From Pomphorhynchus laevis (Eukaryota > Acanthocephala > Palaeacanthocephala > Echinorhynchida > Pomphorhynchidae): a stretch of 64,000 bases of DNA. The notes below the pieces were generated by a model. It saw only the letters and a list, made by a program, of their open reading frames with translations. It searched no databases and was not told where the DNA came from. The translations under genes and the position numbers were made by a program. The stretch is from the NCBI GenBank assembly GCA_012934845.2, contig WNNJ02003820.1:24557-88556 (forward strand). Direction: 5' to 3'. Shown piece by piece: positions 10,546 to 24,700 of the stretch (within the stretch, counting starts at the first letter, position 1; every line of letters starts with the position of its first letter).

Positions 10546-11765
10546 TGTGAATTTTGTATTGTTTTTTATAAAGAGTAGCTTTTCTGCAAGTTACTTTATC
10601 ACCCCAATTTTTAAATAATAATTCAATATATATACATAAATTATAATTCTAGACATATGTACATAATGTTTTCATTTAAACCGTGCCTGAAAATGTGTTA
10701 TAAAGATATAATGTGTTATCGAATTTTCTTTCAACATGTAACAGCAAAATTTATTATGGGCTCATCACAGAAAATTGGCCTTTTAAGCTTATCTCTGAAA
10801 ATAATACGTTATCAGAGAAATATCTAAAAATTATCCAAAAAATAGTCTTAACACATGTTTATCGTATGTTATCATGTGTTATCAAAGTTTATTTCACGAT
10901 ATAATGGCTAAATTTGTATTATGGGATCATCACAAAAAAATTGGCCTTTTAAGCTTATCTCTAAAAATAACTTTCCTCGACTATGCTATAAAAAACTTCA
11001 TTTCGGCCGCCTGTACTCGAAATTTCATGTTTTTGCTCATTACTCGAAATTCATAACAATAAATAATAGCGGATAATAAGATCGATAGGTAAATACACGC
11101 TTCTACTTTGGGTCTATCAAAATAGAAGCGTGCACATTCTCACAAAGTTACACATTCGGATTGATTGTATAACTTGGATTCGAGATTAGTATATTCACTA
11201 ATTTGAACTCAAGTTGTTTGGTATTTGATCATAAAGATATCTAACATATCTTGTAATATGGAATATCTGCAGCATTAGGAATAAAGAACATTAGAATTCG
11301 GTACATTTGAATGTGTATTGTTAAATCGACACACGGGATTGATAATACTCTTAAATATTGAGAATACTCTATGATTGATAATACTCTCAAATATTGAAAA
11401 TACTTCTGACGTTTGAACTATTGGTTCCTATAAATACATGTATAATAAGAACGTACATTCTCACAGAGCTTTATCCATGCTCCAACAAGCTTTATCCACG
11501 CTTTTAGGAATTGGTATGACAACTGCTTTACAACACTTCTATTCGCAATTTGGTATTTGTTTACGGTTATAAATAATGTATTAGAAGTATCAACTTGCAA
11601 GAAACCCACCTGTATCAAGTGAATTGCGTAACTTAGCGATAGTGGATCCCTTATAATTGGATAACATATGGGAAACTTTCATGTGAGATTTCGCTAATCT
11701 CTGTAAGCATCTTCGGAAAATTACCAATTTTTCATCTGCTAGAAACATTGCTTTTTCTGAAGCTG
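10546..11765. other. AT-rich stretch with short direct repeats
   Basis: I see no gene. About 65 bp containing TTGGCCTTTTAAGCTTATCT is present twice (about 10747-10812 and 10907-10972). A 36-bp unit starting GATTGATAATACTC is repeated in tandem at 11337-11403. The small ORFs here match nothing I know. Confidence 0.55.
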
Positions 11766-12248
11766 TTAAGAATAACATACATTCATCAATCAAAATCACC
11801 TCCACCAACCTCCACGATCCTTCCACTCATAACCTTTTCTCACATCGCTTGCCACCCTCTTTATTATCATTATACTCTATGTCTCCCGTCGTCAAACCAA
11901 CTCCCTACAAATCCTCAACTGCCAGCTCTCCTATCGTGATTTCACCCACTTCAAATCCATCCTCTCGTCTCTTATTCCTGCGGATAAAACATCATTTTTC
12001 AAAGACATCTCTCCTGTTGCATTCATCCGTCTAAACAAATCTCAATCTAATCCTTCTAAGCCCCCTCCTAAAAATTGTTGTCAAGCATAACTTTCACGCG
12101 TCCTTTGTCTCTCTCAACGATTTAAACTCATGTCATCTTCAACCATTCGAATTTTCCCCGATCGCACCCCTTCTGAAATCGCTCAACTCTCTTCTGCCCG
12201 CATCGAAAAACGCCGTCGCGAGGAAAACGGCGAAACATCTCTCTCCAT

Positions 12249-13148
12249 TTGAAACATAGACGGAAATTTTCAAGTTGTCCACACCAGTCCCGAAATTCGA
12301 TGGCGCTCCATCTCCCCTATGTATCTTCTCCGCTAGACTCATTCATCACAAAAGATGGTTCCCGCATCGGCCTCCTCAACACTATATCTATTCTCAATAA
12401 ATCCGATATTATCCTTAACCTATTCACCAAGCAATCCATCGATCTCTTCTGCCTCACCGAATCCAGGCACTCAGATTCCGACGACCTTTCCATTCGCCGT
12501 CTGCTCTCTGCCGGTTGCTCAATAGTCGAATCCGCCAGCCCCCTCAGCTCATCCCCTTCTAAATTCTCTAATCATGGCGGCATCGTCGCATTCGCGCGTC
12601 ACCCCGCGTCTCTTCGCAAAATCAATCCCCCTTTCAGTCCTTGCTCTTTTGAATTGCTCACATGTCGTTCTTCTAGATCGATTACTTTAGATCTCGCCAT
12701 TGTATACCGTCCTGGTTCTGCAGCTCCTACATCCTTATTTTTTACAGAACTCGCTGACCTCCTTTCTTATTTTTCTTTGTTCTTAATTCCTTCACACGTT
12801 CTAGGCGACTTCAACATCCGCCTAGACCGCCCCTCTTCCACGGATACCATCCGGTTCATCAACATTATATCCAACTACAATTACAAACTCATCTCAATTG
12901 CCCCCACACATATCATTAAAGGGCCACTCGACATCATCGCTGTCCCGGATCGTTTTGCTGCATACACCTCACTGTCCATCTTCGACTATGGTATATCCGA
13001 TCACTTTCTCGTCACCCTTGATCTCACTTCCAATCACTACCCGCTTAACACACCTACTATCCTTCGTCGCCCTTGGAGAAATCTTGACCTCCCCATTGTC
13101 CGCTCAGCCTTACTTAAATCGTCTCTATCTTCTCACACAATAACATAA
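12249..13148 (+). pseudogene. Family A LINE ORF2, apurinic-like endonuclease part
   Basis: This 299-codon open stretch encodes the nicking endonuclease of target-primed reverse transcription. Motifs in order: LFCLTESRHSD (catalytic Glu block, near residue 70), GGIVAFAR, AIVYRPG, VLGDFNIRLDR (the conserved GDFN), PTHIIKGPLDIIAV and ISDHFLVTLDL (the SDH catalytic block, near residue 250). All expected active-site blocks are visible, unlike in copy 1. The frame ends just after the domain, and RT continues in another frame, so no complete ORF2 is made. The start at 12249 is only the first ATG of the open stretch. Confidence 0.8.
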
Positions 13149-13241
13149 TCCTCTCCTCAAGATCTTGCCTTTCTTTTCGACTCTGAACTCACATCCATTC
13201 TCGATCTGCTCTTATCCTTCAAGCCTCACCCTCACCGTTGC

Positions 13242-14030
13242 TTGCACCATGCCCCATGGTTTGACATCAAATGCCTACTCTCAAAGCGTGGACTCCTTCA
13301 TGGTTTTCGAGTCTATCACCGCTTTCTCAGACGTGATATCCGCTCGCTCACTCCGTCTCTCCGTAATTCCTATCTTGCTCTTCGCCGGTCTCATCTCAAC
13401 CTACTACGTACCAAATGCAACTTCTTCTGGCAGCATAAAATCATCACTTCATTCAACTCTAAGACTCTCTGGCATACTTTTAACTCAATCCTTGCTCGCT
13501 CCTCTTCGCCGTGCAACATCAATGCCAATGATTATTCGTCATTTCTCCAGACTAAAGTATCCACGTTGCTCTCTCACACCCCGGTCTCCATCCTATCCCA
13601 CTCTGCCCAGTCTACTCTCATCCTTCCGGAACTCTTTCATCTTCTCCCTGTCTCACCTACAGAAGTATCATCTGTCCTCATGTCCTTGCCCAACAAAACC
13701 TCACCTGCCGATCCCCTGCCTACTCACATATTAAAATCTATATGCTCATCGATATCCCCATTTCTCACAACCTTGTTTAACTCGTCCATCCACAGTCGTA
13801 TCTTCCCTTCACACTGGAAATCCGCAATCGTTCGTCCCCTCCTTAAGAAACAATCGCTCGACCCCTCACTTCCTTCTAGCTATCGCCCCATTTCACTCCT
13901 CCCTACTCTTTCCAAGCTCTTAGAGCGCCTTATCTTAACACAGATCAACGTTTATCTATCTTCATCTAATCTGTACCCTCGTTACCACTCGCTTTCCGCT
14001 CTAATCACTCCACAAAAATCGCATGAATGA
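13242..14030 (+). pseudogene. Family A LINE ORF2, linker and first half of reverse transcriptase
   Basis: A 262-codon open stretch. It begins with the post-endonuclease linker (HHAPWFDIKCLLSKRG), continues through LPNKTSPADPLPTHILKSIC and reaches the RT finger motif SYRPISLLPTLSKLLERLIL. It ends where a GFRxxHST-type block should follow (SLSALITPQKS). The next frame (14027-14284) carries SLDLSFAFDIF, motif A, followed within about 20 residues by [13 protein letters not shown]. The intervening motif B (PQGSVLGPLLF) is therefore deleted. This RT cannot be functional. Confidence 0.8.
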
Positions 14031-15065
14031 AAGTTTACAACGATATACTCATTTCTCGTGAGAAGGCTCTATATAGTGTTCTCATCTCTCTCGACCTCTC
14101 ATTCGCCTTCGACATCTTCAAACACTCCATCCTCCTTTCTCGCCTTCGTTTTGATCAGCAATACGCTGATGACATCCTCATATATGCTCATGCACCCGCG
14201 CATCGCATACACGATATGCAATTTCTGCATCCAACTGTCTTTCTTCCATTTACAAACGTCTCTCCCATCTTCGACTTTTTCTAAACCCAGACAAGTCTAA
14301 AATAACGTGGATCCTCCCCCGTCAACCTAACAGATCTCCTCTCCCTGTATCTTTTGCATCATTAATCATCCCCGTAGTTCACAATCTCAATTTCTTAGTA
14401 TTCCATTTCGATGATCACATTTCCCTTAAACCCTTCGTCCGCCACAAGGTCCGCTCGTCTAATTCAATTCTCAGTGACATCCGCCGTATCCGCCCCCTTA
14501 TCGACTTCCGTTCCTGTATGTCTCTTCTTTCATCGCTTCTTTTCCATAAAATCGATTACTGCCTCAGCCTTTTCGCCAATTCTCCAAAATCCATCATTTT
14601 ACCCATACAACGCATCATCACCTCCGCCGTTCGAGTGCTCCTACGTATCGGTCGCTTTGACCACACATCCACATATCTTGCCTAACTCTCCTGGCTCACC
14701 ATCCACATTCGCATACAACTCCGCCTTCTCGTAACTTTTTGTCTCATCGATATCGGCTTCGCATCGTTCATCAACCTCTATTTCTTAGACGGCACTCGTC
14801 CCACCTCTCTCTATCTCTGCGTTCCTATAATTCCCTATTACTTTACGTTCCCAACTACTCCAACAACTACGCTCTCCGATCCTTCCTCGTCGCCGCCCCA
14901 CTGGCCTGGAATCAGCTCCTACTCGACGTCCGCCGCGTTCCCTCCTTTATTGCATTCAAATGCCGCCTCCGTACCCACCTCCTCGATACATAATTTAGAA
15001 TTTTTTGTCGTGGTCATATACGCTTGCGCCGGCACGCATTTGCCACGTAAAAATAAACTTTTTTT

Positions 15066-15613
15066 AAAGTTAGCGAAATATAAAAAATGTCCTCTTTTCT
15101 TTGATCAAGCTCCAATAATTCTTTATTATGTAAGATTTTTTATTTTAACCCCCATCTACATATCTAACATGTGATTCTATAAAAATTTTAATAAGTAATA
15201 GCTTAATAGATGATATAGAATTCATCGTTAAAAATCGGAACGTCACTTTTTCAAAATAATAGTCTGCCTTTAAATTCCTAAAAATGTATAAATATATTCA
15301 ATGAATCTTGTCATCGCTAAATTGCTAAATTAAACAATAACTAATAAAAGTTATCAATTTAAACGTCTTCATACTGTTCATCTAATTTATAATAAGACCA
15401 AAAACGAATAATATTAAAACAGTGCCTAAAGAACAAAGCATGCGTGTGGCGAGTTGCGCACTTAATACAAATAGCGAATTTCTGTTAAAATCGAGACAGA
15501 AAACACTTTATTTGGATTGCCAATAATTTCGCTATACAAAAATTTCGCTGTACGCCACTGATTTTGTTGATTTAATAAGACAGCGAATACCTGCATTTTG
15601 TGCTACAACAAAT
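15066..15613. other. Upstream region of the chimaerin gene
   Basis: About 550 bp of AT-rich sequence lies between the family A LINE tail and the chimaerin ATG. I see no transposon, ORF or clear core-promoter motif that I would defend. Any promoter and 5' UTR would lie here or further upstream. Confidence 0.4.
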
Positions 15614-15785
15614 ATGTGTGATAGCGACAACAATGTGGCCGTGGACGCGACCAAATGGAAGTCTTATCGTAAGTAATCGACTAGTCTTTATGAAAAAGAA
15701 ACTATTTCTATTTTGTTAAGTTTACGAACTGCAAGAGCAGGCACCAAAGCCGTTAAAAATACCATGCAGCTCAGATGGCCGTCAG
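15614..15785 (+). CDS. CHN1: Chimaerin exons 1-2 (N-terminus)
   Basis: Exon 1 (15614-15668) ends TCTTATC/GTAAGT and exon 2 (15721-15785) ends GGCCGTCAG/GTAAG; the 52-bp intron ends in TTAAG. Together they encode [18 protein letters not shown] joined to [18 protein letters not shown], matching [20 protein letters not shown] of vertebrate chimaerin. This segment packs against the C1 domain in the closed, autoinhibited protein, so its conservation implies the same regulation. Exon 2 ends in phase 0, fitting exon 3. Confidence 0.85.
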
Positions 15786-18700
15786 GTAAGATTAATACGT
15801 CGTGTACTTTTGTACGATATGGACGGATCTATTGTAAATATTAAACGTCATAATATCAGAAATCCATAATGTTGAGTTTTTTTAAAAAAGCTGGTTTTCT
15901 ATTAAATGGCTCCACGCCATTAAATGCTTCAATGAATAACGTTCATCTAGTTTCGAGTTCAATTTTAAGGATTATTTACAGAATGATTATTTAATGCATA
16001 ATATATATTACTAAAAATACAGTTGTTTAAAAGTTGAATATTTCAAATATTTTAGTAGACGAGTTTTAAAAGACGGACAATTTTAGAGCTTTATACTGAA
16101 GATTTATTGACATTTCATAACACGCATGCTTTGGCAAACTGGTGTGTTTTACATAGAGGTTACATATAGATATTTTTTTACAACATACATTCCTTCCCAT
16201 TTTCGCAAAATGTTTGTAATTTCATTTTTAGTTAAACAAACTTTTCTACCGTAAACGTCGATCGTATAAAGCACATTAAATATTCACTTTAAAATCTGTA
16301 TGACAATAATAGATATCACGACACACACAGTCTGATCTTTATATAATTAAAGGTGGTATAAGCCAACGGATTATTTTTGGCAATTTTAGAAATAGGTCAA
16401 GTATTAAAATTTAACATTGGGCCTTTTGATAAAAATGATAATAAATGACTTAGAAAAGGATCACAACAGTTTTAAGAACAACTGAAACTGAAATTTAGGA
16501 ACAAATTATTTTGTGATTCGAACTTGCAAATAAATATTAGTATATTAAGTTTAATTTAAAATTAATTGACGTTATATTAGCAAAGAGATTTACGTCATTC
16601 AGACACAAATCTAACTTTCAATATAAATATGGAAAAATTGAAGTAACAGAAGCCTAAAATATTTTGATAAATCAAAATTATTTAAAGTAGATACATCAAT
16701 ATTTAGACAATTAAAAGGTGTTCCAATGGGAGGTAATAGTAGCCCAATTATAGCTGACTTGTTTTTAAGCTTCATAGAATACGAATTTGTTCATAACTGT
16801 TTAAAAGGTAAATCTAAACTATATAATGATATGAAATATATGTTTCGATATATTGATGATATATGTGTACTTTACTCTAATAATTTTTATTCAACAAGCG
16901 AACAAATTTATCCAGGTAGCCTCATTTCTTATAAGACCAATATTAATGATAAAGAAGGTATATATTTAGATATAAACATTAAATTTACATCAATTAAAAC
17001 TCCCAGTTATACTATTGTGATCTCACCCACTTACGTCATTCGTCCTACTTTACGAAAACGCTTTTTTTCTCGCGATCGTTGCGTAATCGTCACTAATAAC
17101 ACTCCTTCCTTCAATTAAAACTACTATTAATTTATAACTACAATTAATTTTTAAGGACATTAATGGGAGGATGAAAAAAACAGCTACGACCGACACCAAT
17201 TATGCTCAACCACAAGTACAGTGCTCAACTCATGACTGCAGCATCTTGACCACAATTGTCTGCTTCAACCGTAAGTCTAAATAAGACTTCATATGTGAAT
17301 TTTGTGCCAGCGAACTAATTCGCAACATATCCCATAAGCACTTATCAACCTCCAACACGTCCATTCAAACTAAAGACGTCGTTTCCGATGTCATTTCTCT
17401 GACAACATATCCTGTCACAATATACATTTCCCATCCCATGTAATCTTCACGCCCTGACACCACCGTTCCGACCCTCATGTCTCGTTTCTCAATAACCTAT
17501 ATCCATCAATTAAAATCACATCCACCAATCTCCACGATTCTTCAACTCATAACCTTTCCTGCCATCGCTTGTCACCCTCAATATTATCCAAATCTTCTTT
17601 GTTTCCCTCAATTGCACCTACTCCCTTCATATACTCAACTCCCAGTTATACTATTGTGATCTCACCCACTTACGTCACTCGTCCTACTTTACGAAAACGC
17701 TTTTTCTCTCTCGCGATCGTTGCGTCATAGTCACTAATAAAACTCCTTCCACCTCATTATCTCTACAAGCACGTCTCGACCACGATGTTTTCGCTTTCAG
17801 ATACATTTTCTCGTCTCTTGTTCTTGCAGATAAATAATCCCTTTTCAACGACGTATCTTCTGTCGAATTCATCTGTCTAAACAAACTTTCTCAATCTAAT
17901 CTATCTCAGCCCCCTCTGAAAATTGTTTTCAAGCATAGCTCTCACGCGTCCTCTGTCCTCTCCGAACGATTTAAACTAATGTCCTCTTCAGCCATATGCA
18001 TTTTCCCGATCGTACCCCCTCCGAAATCGCTCAACTCTCTTCTGTCAGCATCAAAAAAACGTCGAGATAAAAACGGCGAAACGTCTCTCTTCAGCTGAAA
18101 CCGACGCAAATTTTCAAGTTGTCCACTCCCGCTCCAAACTTCAATGACGCTCCATCTCCTCTCTGTGTCTTCTCCGCCATCCCCTTTCACCACCACACAC
18201 AGTTTCCGCCACGGCCTCCTCAACACTAAATATATTCTCCATAAATTCCATCTCATCCTCAACCTATTCACTAAGCAATCAATCGATCTCCTTTGCCTCA
18301 ACGAATCCTGGCACTCCGACTTCGACTACCGCTCTTCGCCGTCTGCTCTCTGCCGGTTGTTCACTAGTCGAATACGCCCTCCCCTTAGCTAATATCCTTC
18401 TAAATTCTCTAATCATGGCGGCGTCGCATTCGACCGTCACCCCGCGTCTCTTCGCAAAATAACTCCCCCTTTCAGTCCTTGCTCGTTTAAATTGCTAACT
18501 TGTCGTTCTACTAGCCCGATCATTTAGGATCTCGTTATTGTATACCGTCTTGGTTCATATGATCCTATCTCCCTTTTTTACCGAACTTGCTTACCTCCTG
18601 TCCCACTGTATTTTGTCCTCCATCCCTTCACTCGTTATTAATTACTTCAGCATCCGCCTCGAGCGCCACTCTTCCACTGATTCCATCCGGTTTATCAACA

Positions 18701-21700
18701 TTCTATCCGACTACAACTATAAGCTCATATTCACTTCTCCCACACATAAATTTTGCAGGGTACTCGACATCATAGCTGTCTCGATCGCTTTGCTATATAC
18801 ACCTTACTGTATATCTCCGACCCTTTTCTACCCGATCACTTTCTCGTCACCTTTAAAATCACTACCAACCACAACCCGCTTAACACACCTACCATCCTAC
18901 GTTGCCTTTGGAGAAATCTTGATCTCCCTTTTCTCCTCTTTGCCTTACTCAAATCGCCTCTATCATCTAATACAATAACAATTTCCTCTCCTCATGATCT
19001 CACATTTCTTTTCAACGCTGAACTCACATCCACTCTCGATTTTATCTCGCCCTTCAAGGCTCTCCAGCACCGTCGCTTGCACTGTGCCGCATTGTTTGAC
19101 ATCCAATGTCTACTCTCAAAGCGTAGACTCCGTCATATTTTTTGAGTCTATCACCGCACTCTCACAATTGAAATCCGCTCGCACACTCCGATCTCCGTGA
19201 TTCCTATCTTGTTCTTCGCGGGTCTTATCTCAAGTTACTACGTACCAAACGCAACTATATCTAGCAGCATAAAATCATCACTTCATTCAACTCTGGCATT
19301 ATTTATCAAGTCTTTGTTTATAAAGTCTTTCTTTATCAAGTCATTATTTATCAAGTATATTATCAAGTCTTTCTGGCAGTATTTCAACTCAATCCTTTCT
19401 CGTTCCTCTTCGTCTTGCAACATCAATCCCCATGATTATTCGTCATTTGTCTAGACCAAAGTAACCACGTTGCTCTCTCACAACCCTGTATCCATCCCAT
19501 TTCACTCTTCCCCGCATCGCCTCATCCTCCCAGAACTCTTTAATCTTATCCCTGTATCACCTGCCGAAGTCTCATCTGTCGTTATTTCCTTGCCCAACAA
19601 AACCTCAACTGCCGATCCTTTGCCTACCCCCATACTTAAATCTATACACTTAACAATATTCCCTTTCCTCACCACCTTAATTAACTCGTCCATCCGCAGT
19701 GGTATCTTCACTTTATACTGGAAATCCGCCATCGTTCGTCCCCTCCTTAAGAAACAATCGCTCGACCCCTCTTTTCTATCTAGATATCGCCCCATTTCAA
19801 TTCCCTATGCTTCTAAGCTCGTGGAACGCCTTATCTTCATAAAGATCAGCGTTTATCTCTCATTATCCAATCTGTACCATCTTTTCCAATCCGTTTGCCG
19901 CTCTAATCATGCAGGCAATTTCATTCAACCGAAATCGCCTGCACGAAAGTTTACAAATACCTACTCAGTTCCCGTGACATGGCTCTATATAGTTTTCTCA
20001 TCTCTCTGACCTCTCTTCTGCTTTATACGTCGACAATTACTCCATCCTCCTTTATCGCCTTCGTTATGATTACGGCTTTTCTTCCTCCTATGTAGCATGA
20101 TTTGCCACACATCTATCCGACCGTTATTTTCGCGTCTGTTCTAATTCATCCTCCTCCTCTCCAGTCCCGATTTTTTGCGGGGTCCCACAAGATTAAGTCA
20201 TAGATCTCTTGATTTTCTCTCTTCTACTTGGCGATCTATCTCCGTTTATCAAACCTTACTCCTTTAAGGTCATGCAATACGCCGATGACATCCTCATATA
20301 TGCTCATGCACCCGCCCATCGCATACACGATATCGAAATTTCTGCCTCCAATTGTCTTTCTTACATCCACAAATGTCTCTCCAGATTATCACATTTCCCT
20401 TAAACCCTTCGTCCGCGACAAGGTCCGCTCGTCTAACTTAATTCTCCGTGATATCGGTCGTATCCGCCCCCTTATCAACTTCCGTTTCTGTATGTCCCTT
20501 CTTTCACCGCTTTTTTTTCCATAAAATCGATTACTGCCTCAGCCTTTTCGCCTATTCTCTAAAATCTTAACCCTACAACGCATAATCAACTCCGCCGTTC
20601 GAGTGCTCTTACGTCACTGTAGTTTTGACCACATATCCGCAAATCTTGCCCAACTCGTCTGGTCAACCATCCACATCCGCTTTCAAATTCGCCTTCTTCT
20701 CGTCACCTTTCGTCTCATTGCTGTGGAGTCTTTATCGTTCATCAACCTCCCTTTCTTAGACGACATTCGTCCCACATCTCTATCGCTGCGTATTCCTCAT
20801 TCTCTCTTACTTAACGTTCCCAATTACTATAACAACTACGGTCTCCGATCCTTCCATGTCGCCGCCATACTCGCCAGGTCGCTGCGGTCCATCCTTTTTT
20901 ACATTCAAATGCCGTTTCCGTACCCTCCTTCTTGACACATGATTAAGTTTTATTAGTGTCATGTAAGCGTGCGCCGGCACGCATTTTCTACATAAAAATA
21001 AATCTTTTTTATTCTGTTATACCGTTTCGGTTTCGTCACGACTATGATTTCTCAGTTCCTACTGTAGCCTGGTTCAAATCTTATCTCTCCAAACATTCTT
21101 TTTGTGGTCACTCAAACTATTCTTCATCTATGTATTCATTAATCTCGCACGGTGTTTCACAAGGTTCCATTTTAGATCCTCTTCTGTTCTTTCTTCTCGG
21201 CGACTTGTCTTATATAACTCGTGACTATAACCTTTATATGACGCAGTATGCTGATAATATCCTCATCTACTCCACTGACATCATCTGTATTCACGACCTC
21301 GCTACTTATGTCAGAAATTTTCTTATGTCTATCTCCAACCATCTTTCCTTTGCTTTTCTAGCTCTTAATAAAGTCTAAAATAATGTGGATCATCCCTCAT
21401 CACCTCGGCATAACTTCACCTATTTTATTCTGTTAATTCGATATGTTTTTATTAGATTTTCACTTTGACAATTGCATTCCCCTCAAATCTTTTGGTCATG
21501 ACTAAGTTCGCGCTTCTTTCTTATTTCTTCGTGACCTCCGTCTCATTCGAAGGCTGATCGACTTCCGCTCTTGTCTCATTATGGTATCGTCTCTCCTATT
21601 CCCAGAATCGATTATTGGCTTAGCTTATTCGCTAACTCTTCCAGTAATGCGCTTTTACCTCTCCAATGTATCATAAACTCTGCTGATCGTTTCCTCAGGC

Positions 21701-24700
21701 GTCTTCGCATCTTTGACCACATCTCCTATAAACTTGCCGTCCTATCTTGGCTACAATTAACCTTTTTTGTTGAATTTCGTTTGCGTATTGCTACGTTTCC
21801 TTCTATTTCGTCAGTTACCATCCTACTGACACCTTGATTATCTTGATGATTCGCATTCTGCCCTCTTGGCTCTGCGATCAAGTAATTCTCTACATCGCCA
21901 CGTCTATCCGCACTCAACCAACTATGGCCTGCACTCTTTATCGTCTCTACTCACTGCATGAAATTCTTTGCCAGCATACGTCCGTTCTTCCTCGTCGCTT
22001 CCACTCTCGATGCAACGTATACGTTCCTGCACTATGGCTCCTCCTCCACAATAAATCATGAAATTAATTCCCTCAACATCTTATCAAACTCACATGTCTA
22101 TCATAACTCTTTAACGAACTACTCAACATTTTCCCCTGACGAATTTCTACATTCCACTCATATCCCTTATCTTCAATATATTTGCTTCAATTTCATCAAC
22201 ATTTTTATTTTGTATTCTAATTTTTCGTTTTCTTATTTGTTTGTTCTTTTTATTCTACGTGGGCTTGTAAGCGCTCATGTGCATATTTCGGCTTCAACAT
22301 GCTTTCGCGTTCAGACAAATTGCATGTTTTCGCGTTTAGACAAATCGTATGTTTTCGCCTTTAGACTAATTGTATCACGTATTATCTCTACAAATAGTTG
22401 CATGTCTGGTATCTACATGCATAATCATTAAGAAACATGAAGGATAATTAATTATGAGAAATTGAATAATTACTGTCATTACGCATTGCAGACTACGCTA
22501 CGTTAGACCCGTAAGCGCTCAACTAGCCCCTAATATTATAGAGTTCAGGAATATTTATTATACATGAACTGTTTTATATACAAATATATGCAAATACACA
22601 AACATAAATATCACTATAGAAATAATATAAATTCTAATTATCAACAATAAAGTGAGAAAAATATATTAAGTGAGAACTTAATTTTAAGTTCTCACTTAAA
22701 ATTAAACTTAAAATTATAAAACTAAATTTAAAATTATATAGTTAAATTTAAAATTATAATTAAAATAAGAATTAATATAAGAATTAAATATAATTAATTT
22801 TATTATATAAAAAATAATTAATTTTTAATATAATTAATTTTTAATTAATTGTATTAATTTTTAATGAATTATATTTGATTCAACCTAATGTTACAGATAA
22901 TGTGAAATTGGATTGTATATCTTAGCAAGTAACTTTCAACAAATTAATGTCTAAATATTACGAATATTTTGTTCGAAACAAGAAATAAATTTTATTAAAA
23001 ACAGTCTATATTTCGATGACATTTATATTCTTGATGAAATATGCGTGATTGATTATCTAGTTGCTGATTGATCATATATATTGTCATCAGCGTTTAAAAT
23101 TACATCAGTAATTCCGTCTGCATAATTTGTTCGACAACACGTATCACGGACTACACGTTCTTTTGGGCCATCTATGCTACCAGTCTTTTACAAGTTGGGA
23201 ATTTATAGAAGGTTCTATGTTCACAGATTTCTCGTGTGACTAGAGTGAGGTCAACTTTGTGTGAAATCCGTGATAACAGATTCTCTTTGGTAACAGAATT
23301 ACCCAAGGCTAAAATGTTTTTGACTTGAAACGGGTGTTCTTGTACCTTGTTACAGGTGCTTATGTCGCTGTATGGATTTATTGTATATATTTATTTCGTC
23401 AAGTTTTTTTAAGTCCTTTTTTAAGTCAATTATTATATACGTTGACGAACAGCTCAGACGATGGATTATATCAGCAACCTTCAAGTTTTGACACCTGTAT
23501 TTGCTAGTTATGTTTCTGTCATACTGTTTTTTATGGGTTTATACGATATATATATTTTAAGTCAAGCTTAAAAAATTATAGTTTTTTATTATAAAACAAT
23601 CAAATATTTTCTACAAAGAAAAGACAAAAAATTGATTTGCTGCATCACCTGCCCTTATTAAATCCTGCATCATCTCCATAAATATTCGTTTATGTGACTA
23701 TATTCTTATCAACGTTCCATCATTTTCCTCAAATTATGGCCGGCGTTCCCTTTATGAGAACGTTCCCTCTTATGAGACATCCGCTCAACTGTATCATTCT
23801 CATCCTTCAAACACAGTATCTGTTCTTTTTCCTTAATAATTGATTCAATTATTCTAATCTTTAAAACTCTACGCTCCCACACATAATCATCAACCTATGA
23901 TGATTATGAACCTATGATGATCATCAACCTTATACTTTCGTTCAATTTTTAATTTTTTTTGTTTGTTACTTTTTTATTTTTCATTTTTTTTGCAGATTAA
24001 AAATGATTAAAGATTAAAGAGAATAAATATGATTAAGGATAAATATGATCAAAGATTAAAAAAGTAAATAAAAATCTTCACACTTTTGTTTTTTGTTATT
24101 TTTTATTTTTTTGTAAAATCTTTTAATTTGTAATTTAGTGGACTTGTAAGTTGATGTATATCCACAATAGCCACTTTACTAATAAACCAAATTAACGAAC
24201 ACGCCATCCGGATTCACTAGTCATTCTAGCAATGGGGTTCCGCTTTCACTTTTTCGTATGAACTCACGTGGGACATTTGTTGTCTACAATTTAACTAGCG
24301 TACAATTTAACTTCCGCAATCTGCTCAACTGCATCATTTCCATCATTCAAACATTGTCTCCGCTCATTTGTGTCCCTTAATAATTGATTCAATTATTCTA
24401 ACTCCCTAAAACTCTCCAATACGCTCCCACACATAATCATCAAGTATAAGGTTTTCCCTGCAGGAAGACCTTAATGAAATATATCAATGGAGTGAGGCTA
24501 CTGGTATGAAGATCAATGTTGACAAATGCGGCCACATGAAATTAGGAAGGCGTTGCGATGACCGTCGTTTTCGCCTCGGAACTTCAATTCTTAATGTCGT
24601 CATGGAGTATAGGGATCTGGGTGTCATGGTGCATAGGACATTGAAATCCCGATCAAATACAGAGTTTGCCCATAGCAAGGCTTTGCGAGCTATGTACTGC

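Larger units (their letters stand above)
11766..15065 (+). mobile_element. CR1/L2-like LINE, family A copy 2 (most of ORF1 tail and ORF2)
   Basis: This is the longest family A copy with a readable 5' part. 11770-12250 carries the end of ORF1 in broken frames ([20 protein letters not shown]). ORF2 follows as an endonuclease ORF (12249-13148), an RT ORF (13242-14030) and C-terminal pieces to about 14993. The tail ends near 15065 with GGCACGCATTTGCCACGTAA, then AATAAAC and a T run. An internal deletion joins RT motif A to the YADD motif at about 14155. The element lies 550 bp upstream of the chimaerin start codon, in the same orientation. Confidence 0.88.

Noticed and set aside
12898-13734. Extra open frames overlapping LINE-A ORF2 (for example 12898-13143 and 13165-13734)
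   Set aside because: They are out-of-frame shadows of the endonuclease and RT frames, rich in Ser, Pro and Leu as expected from C/T-rich sequence.
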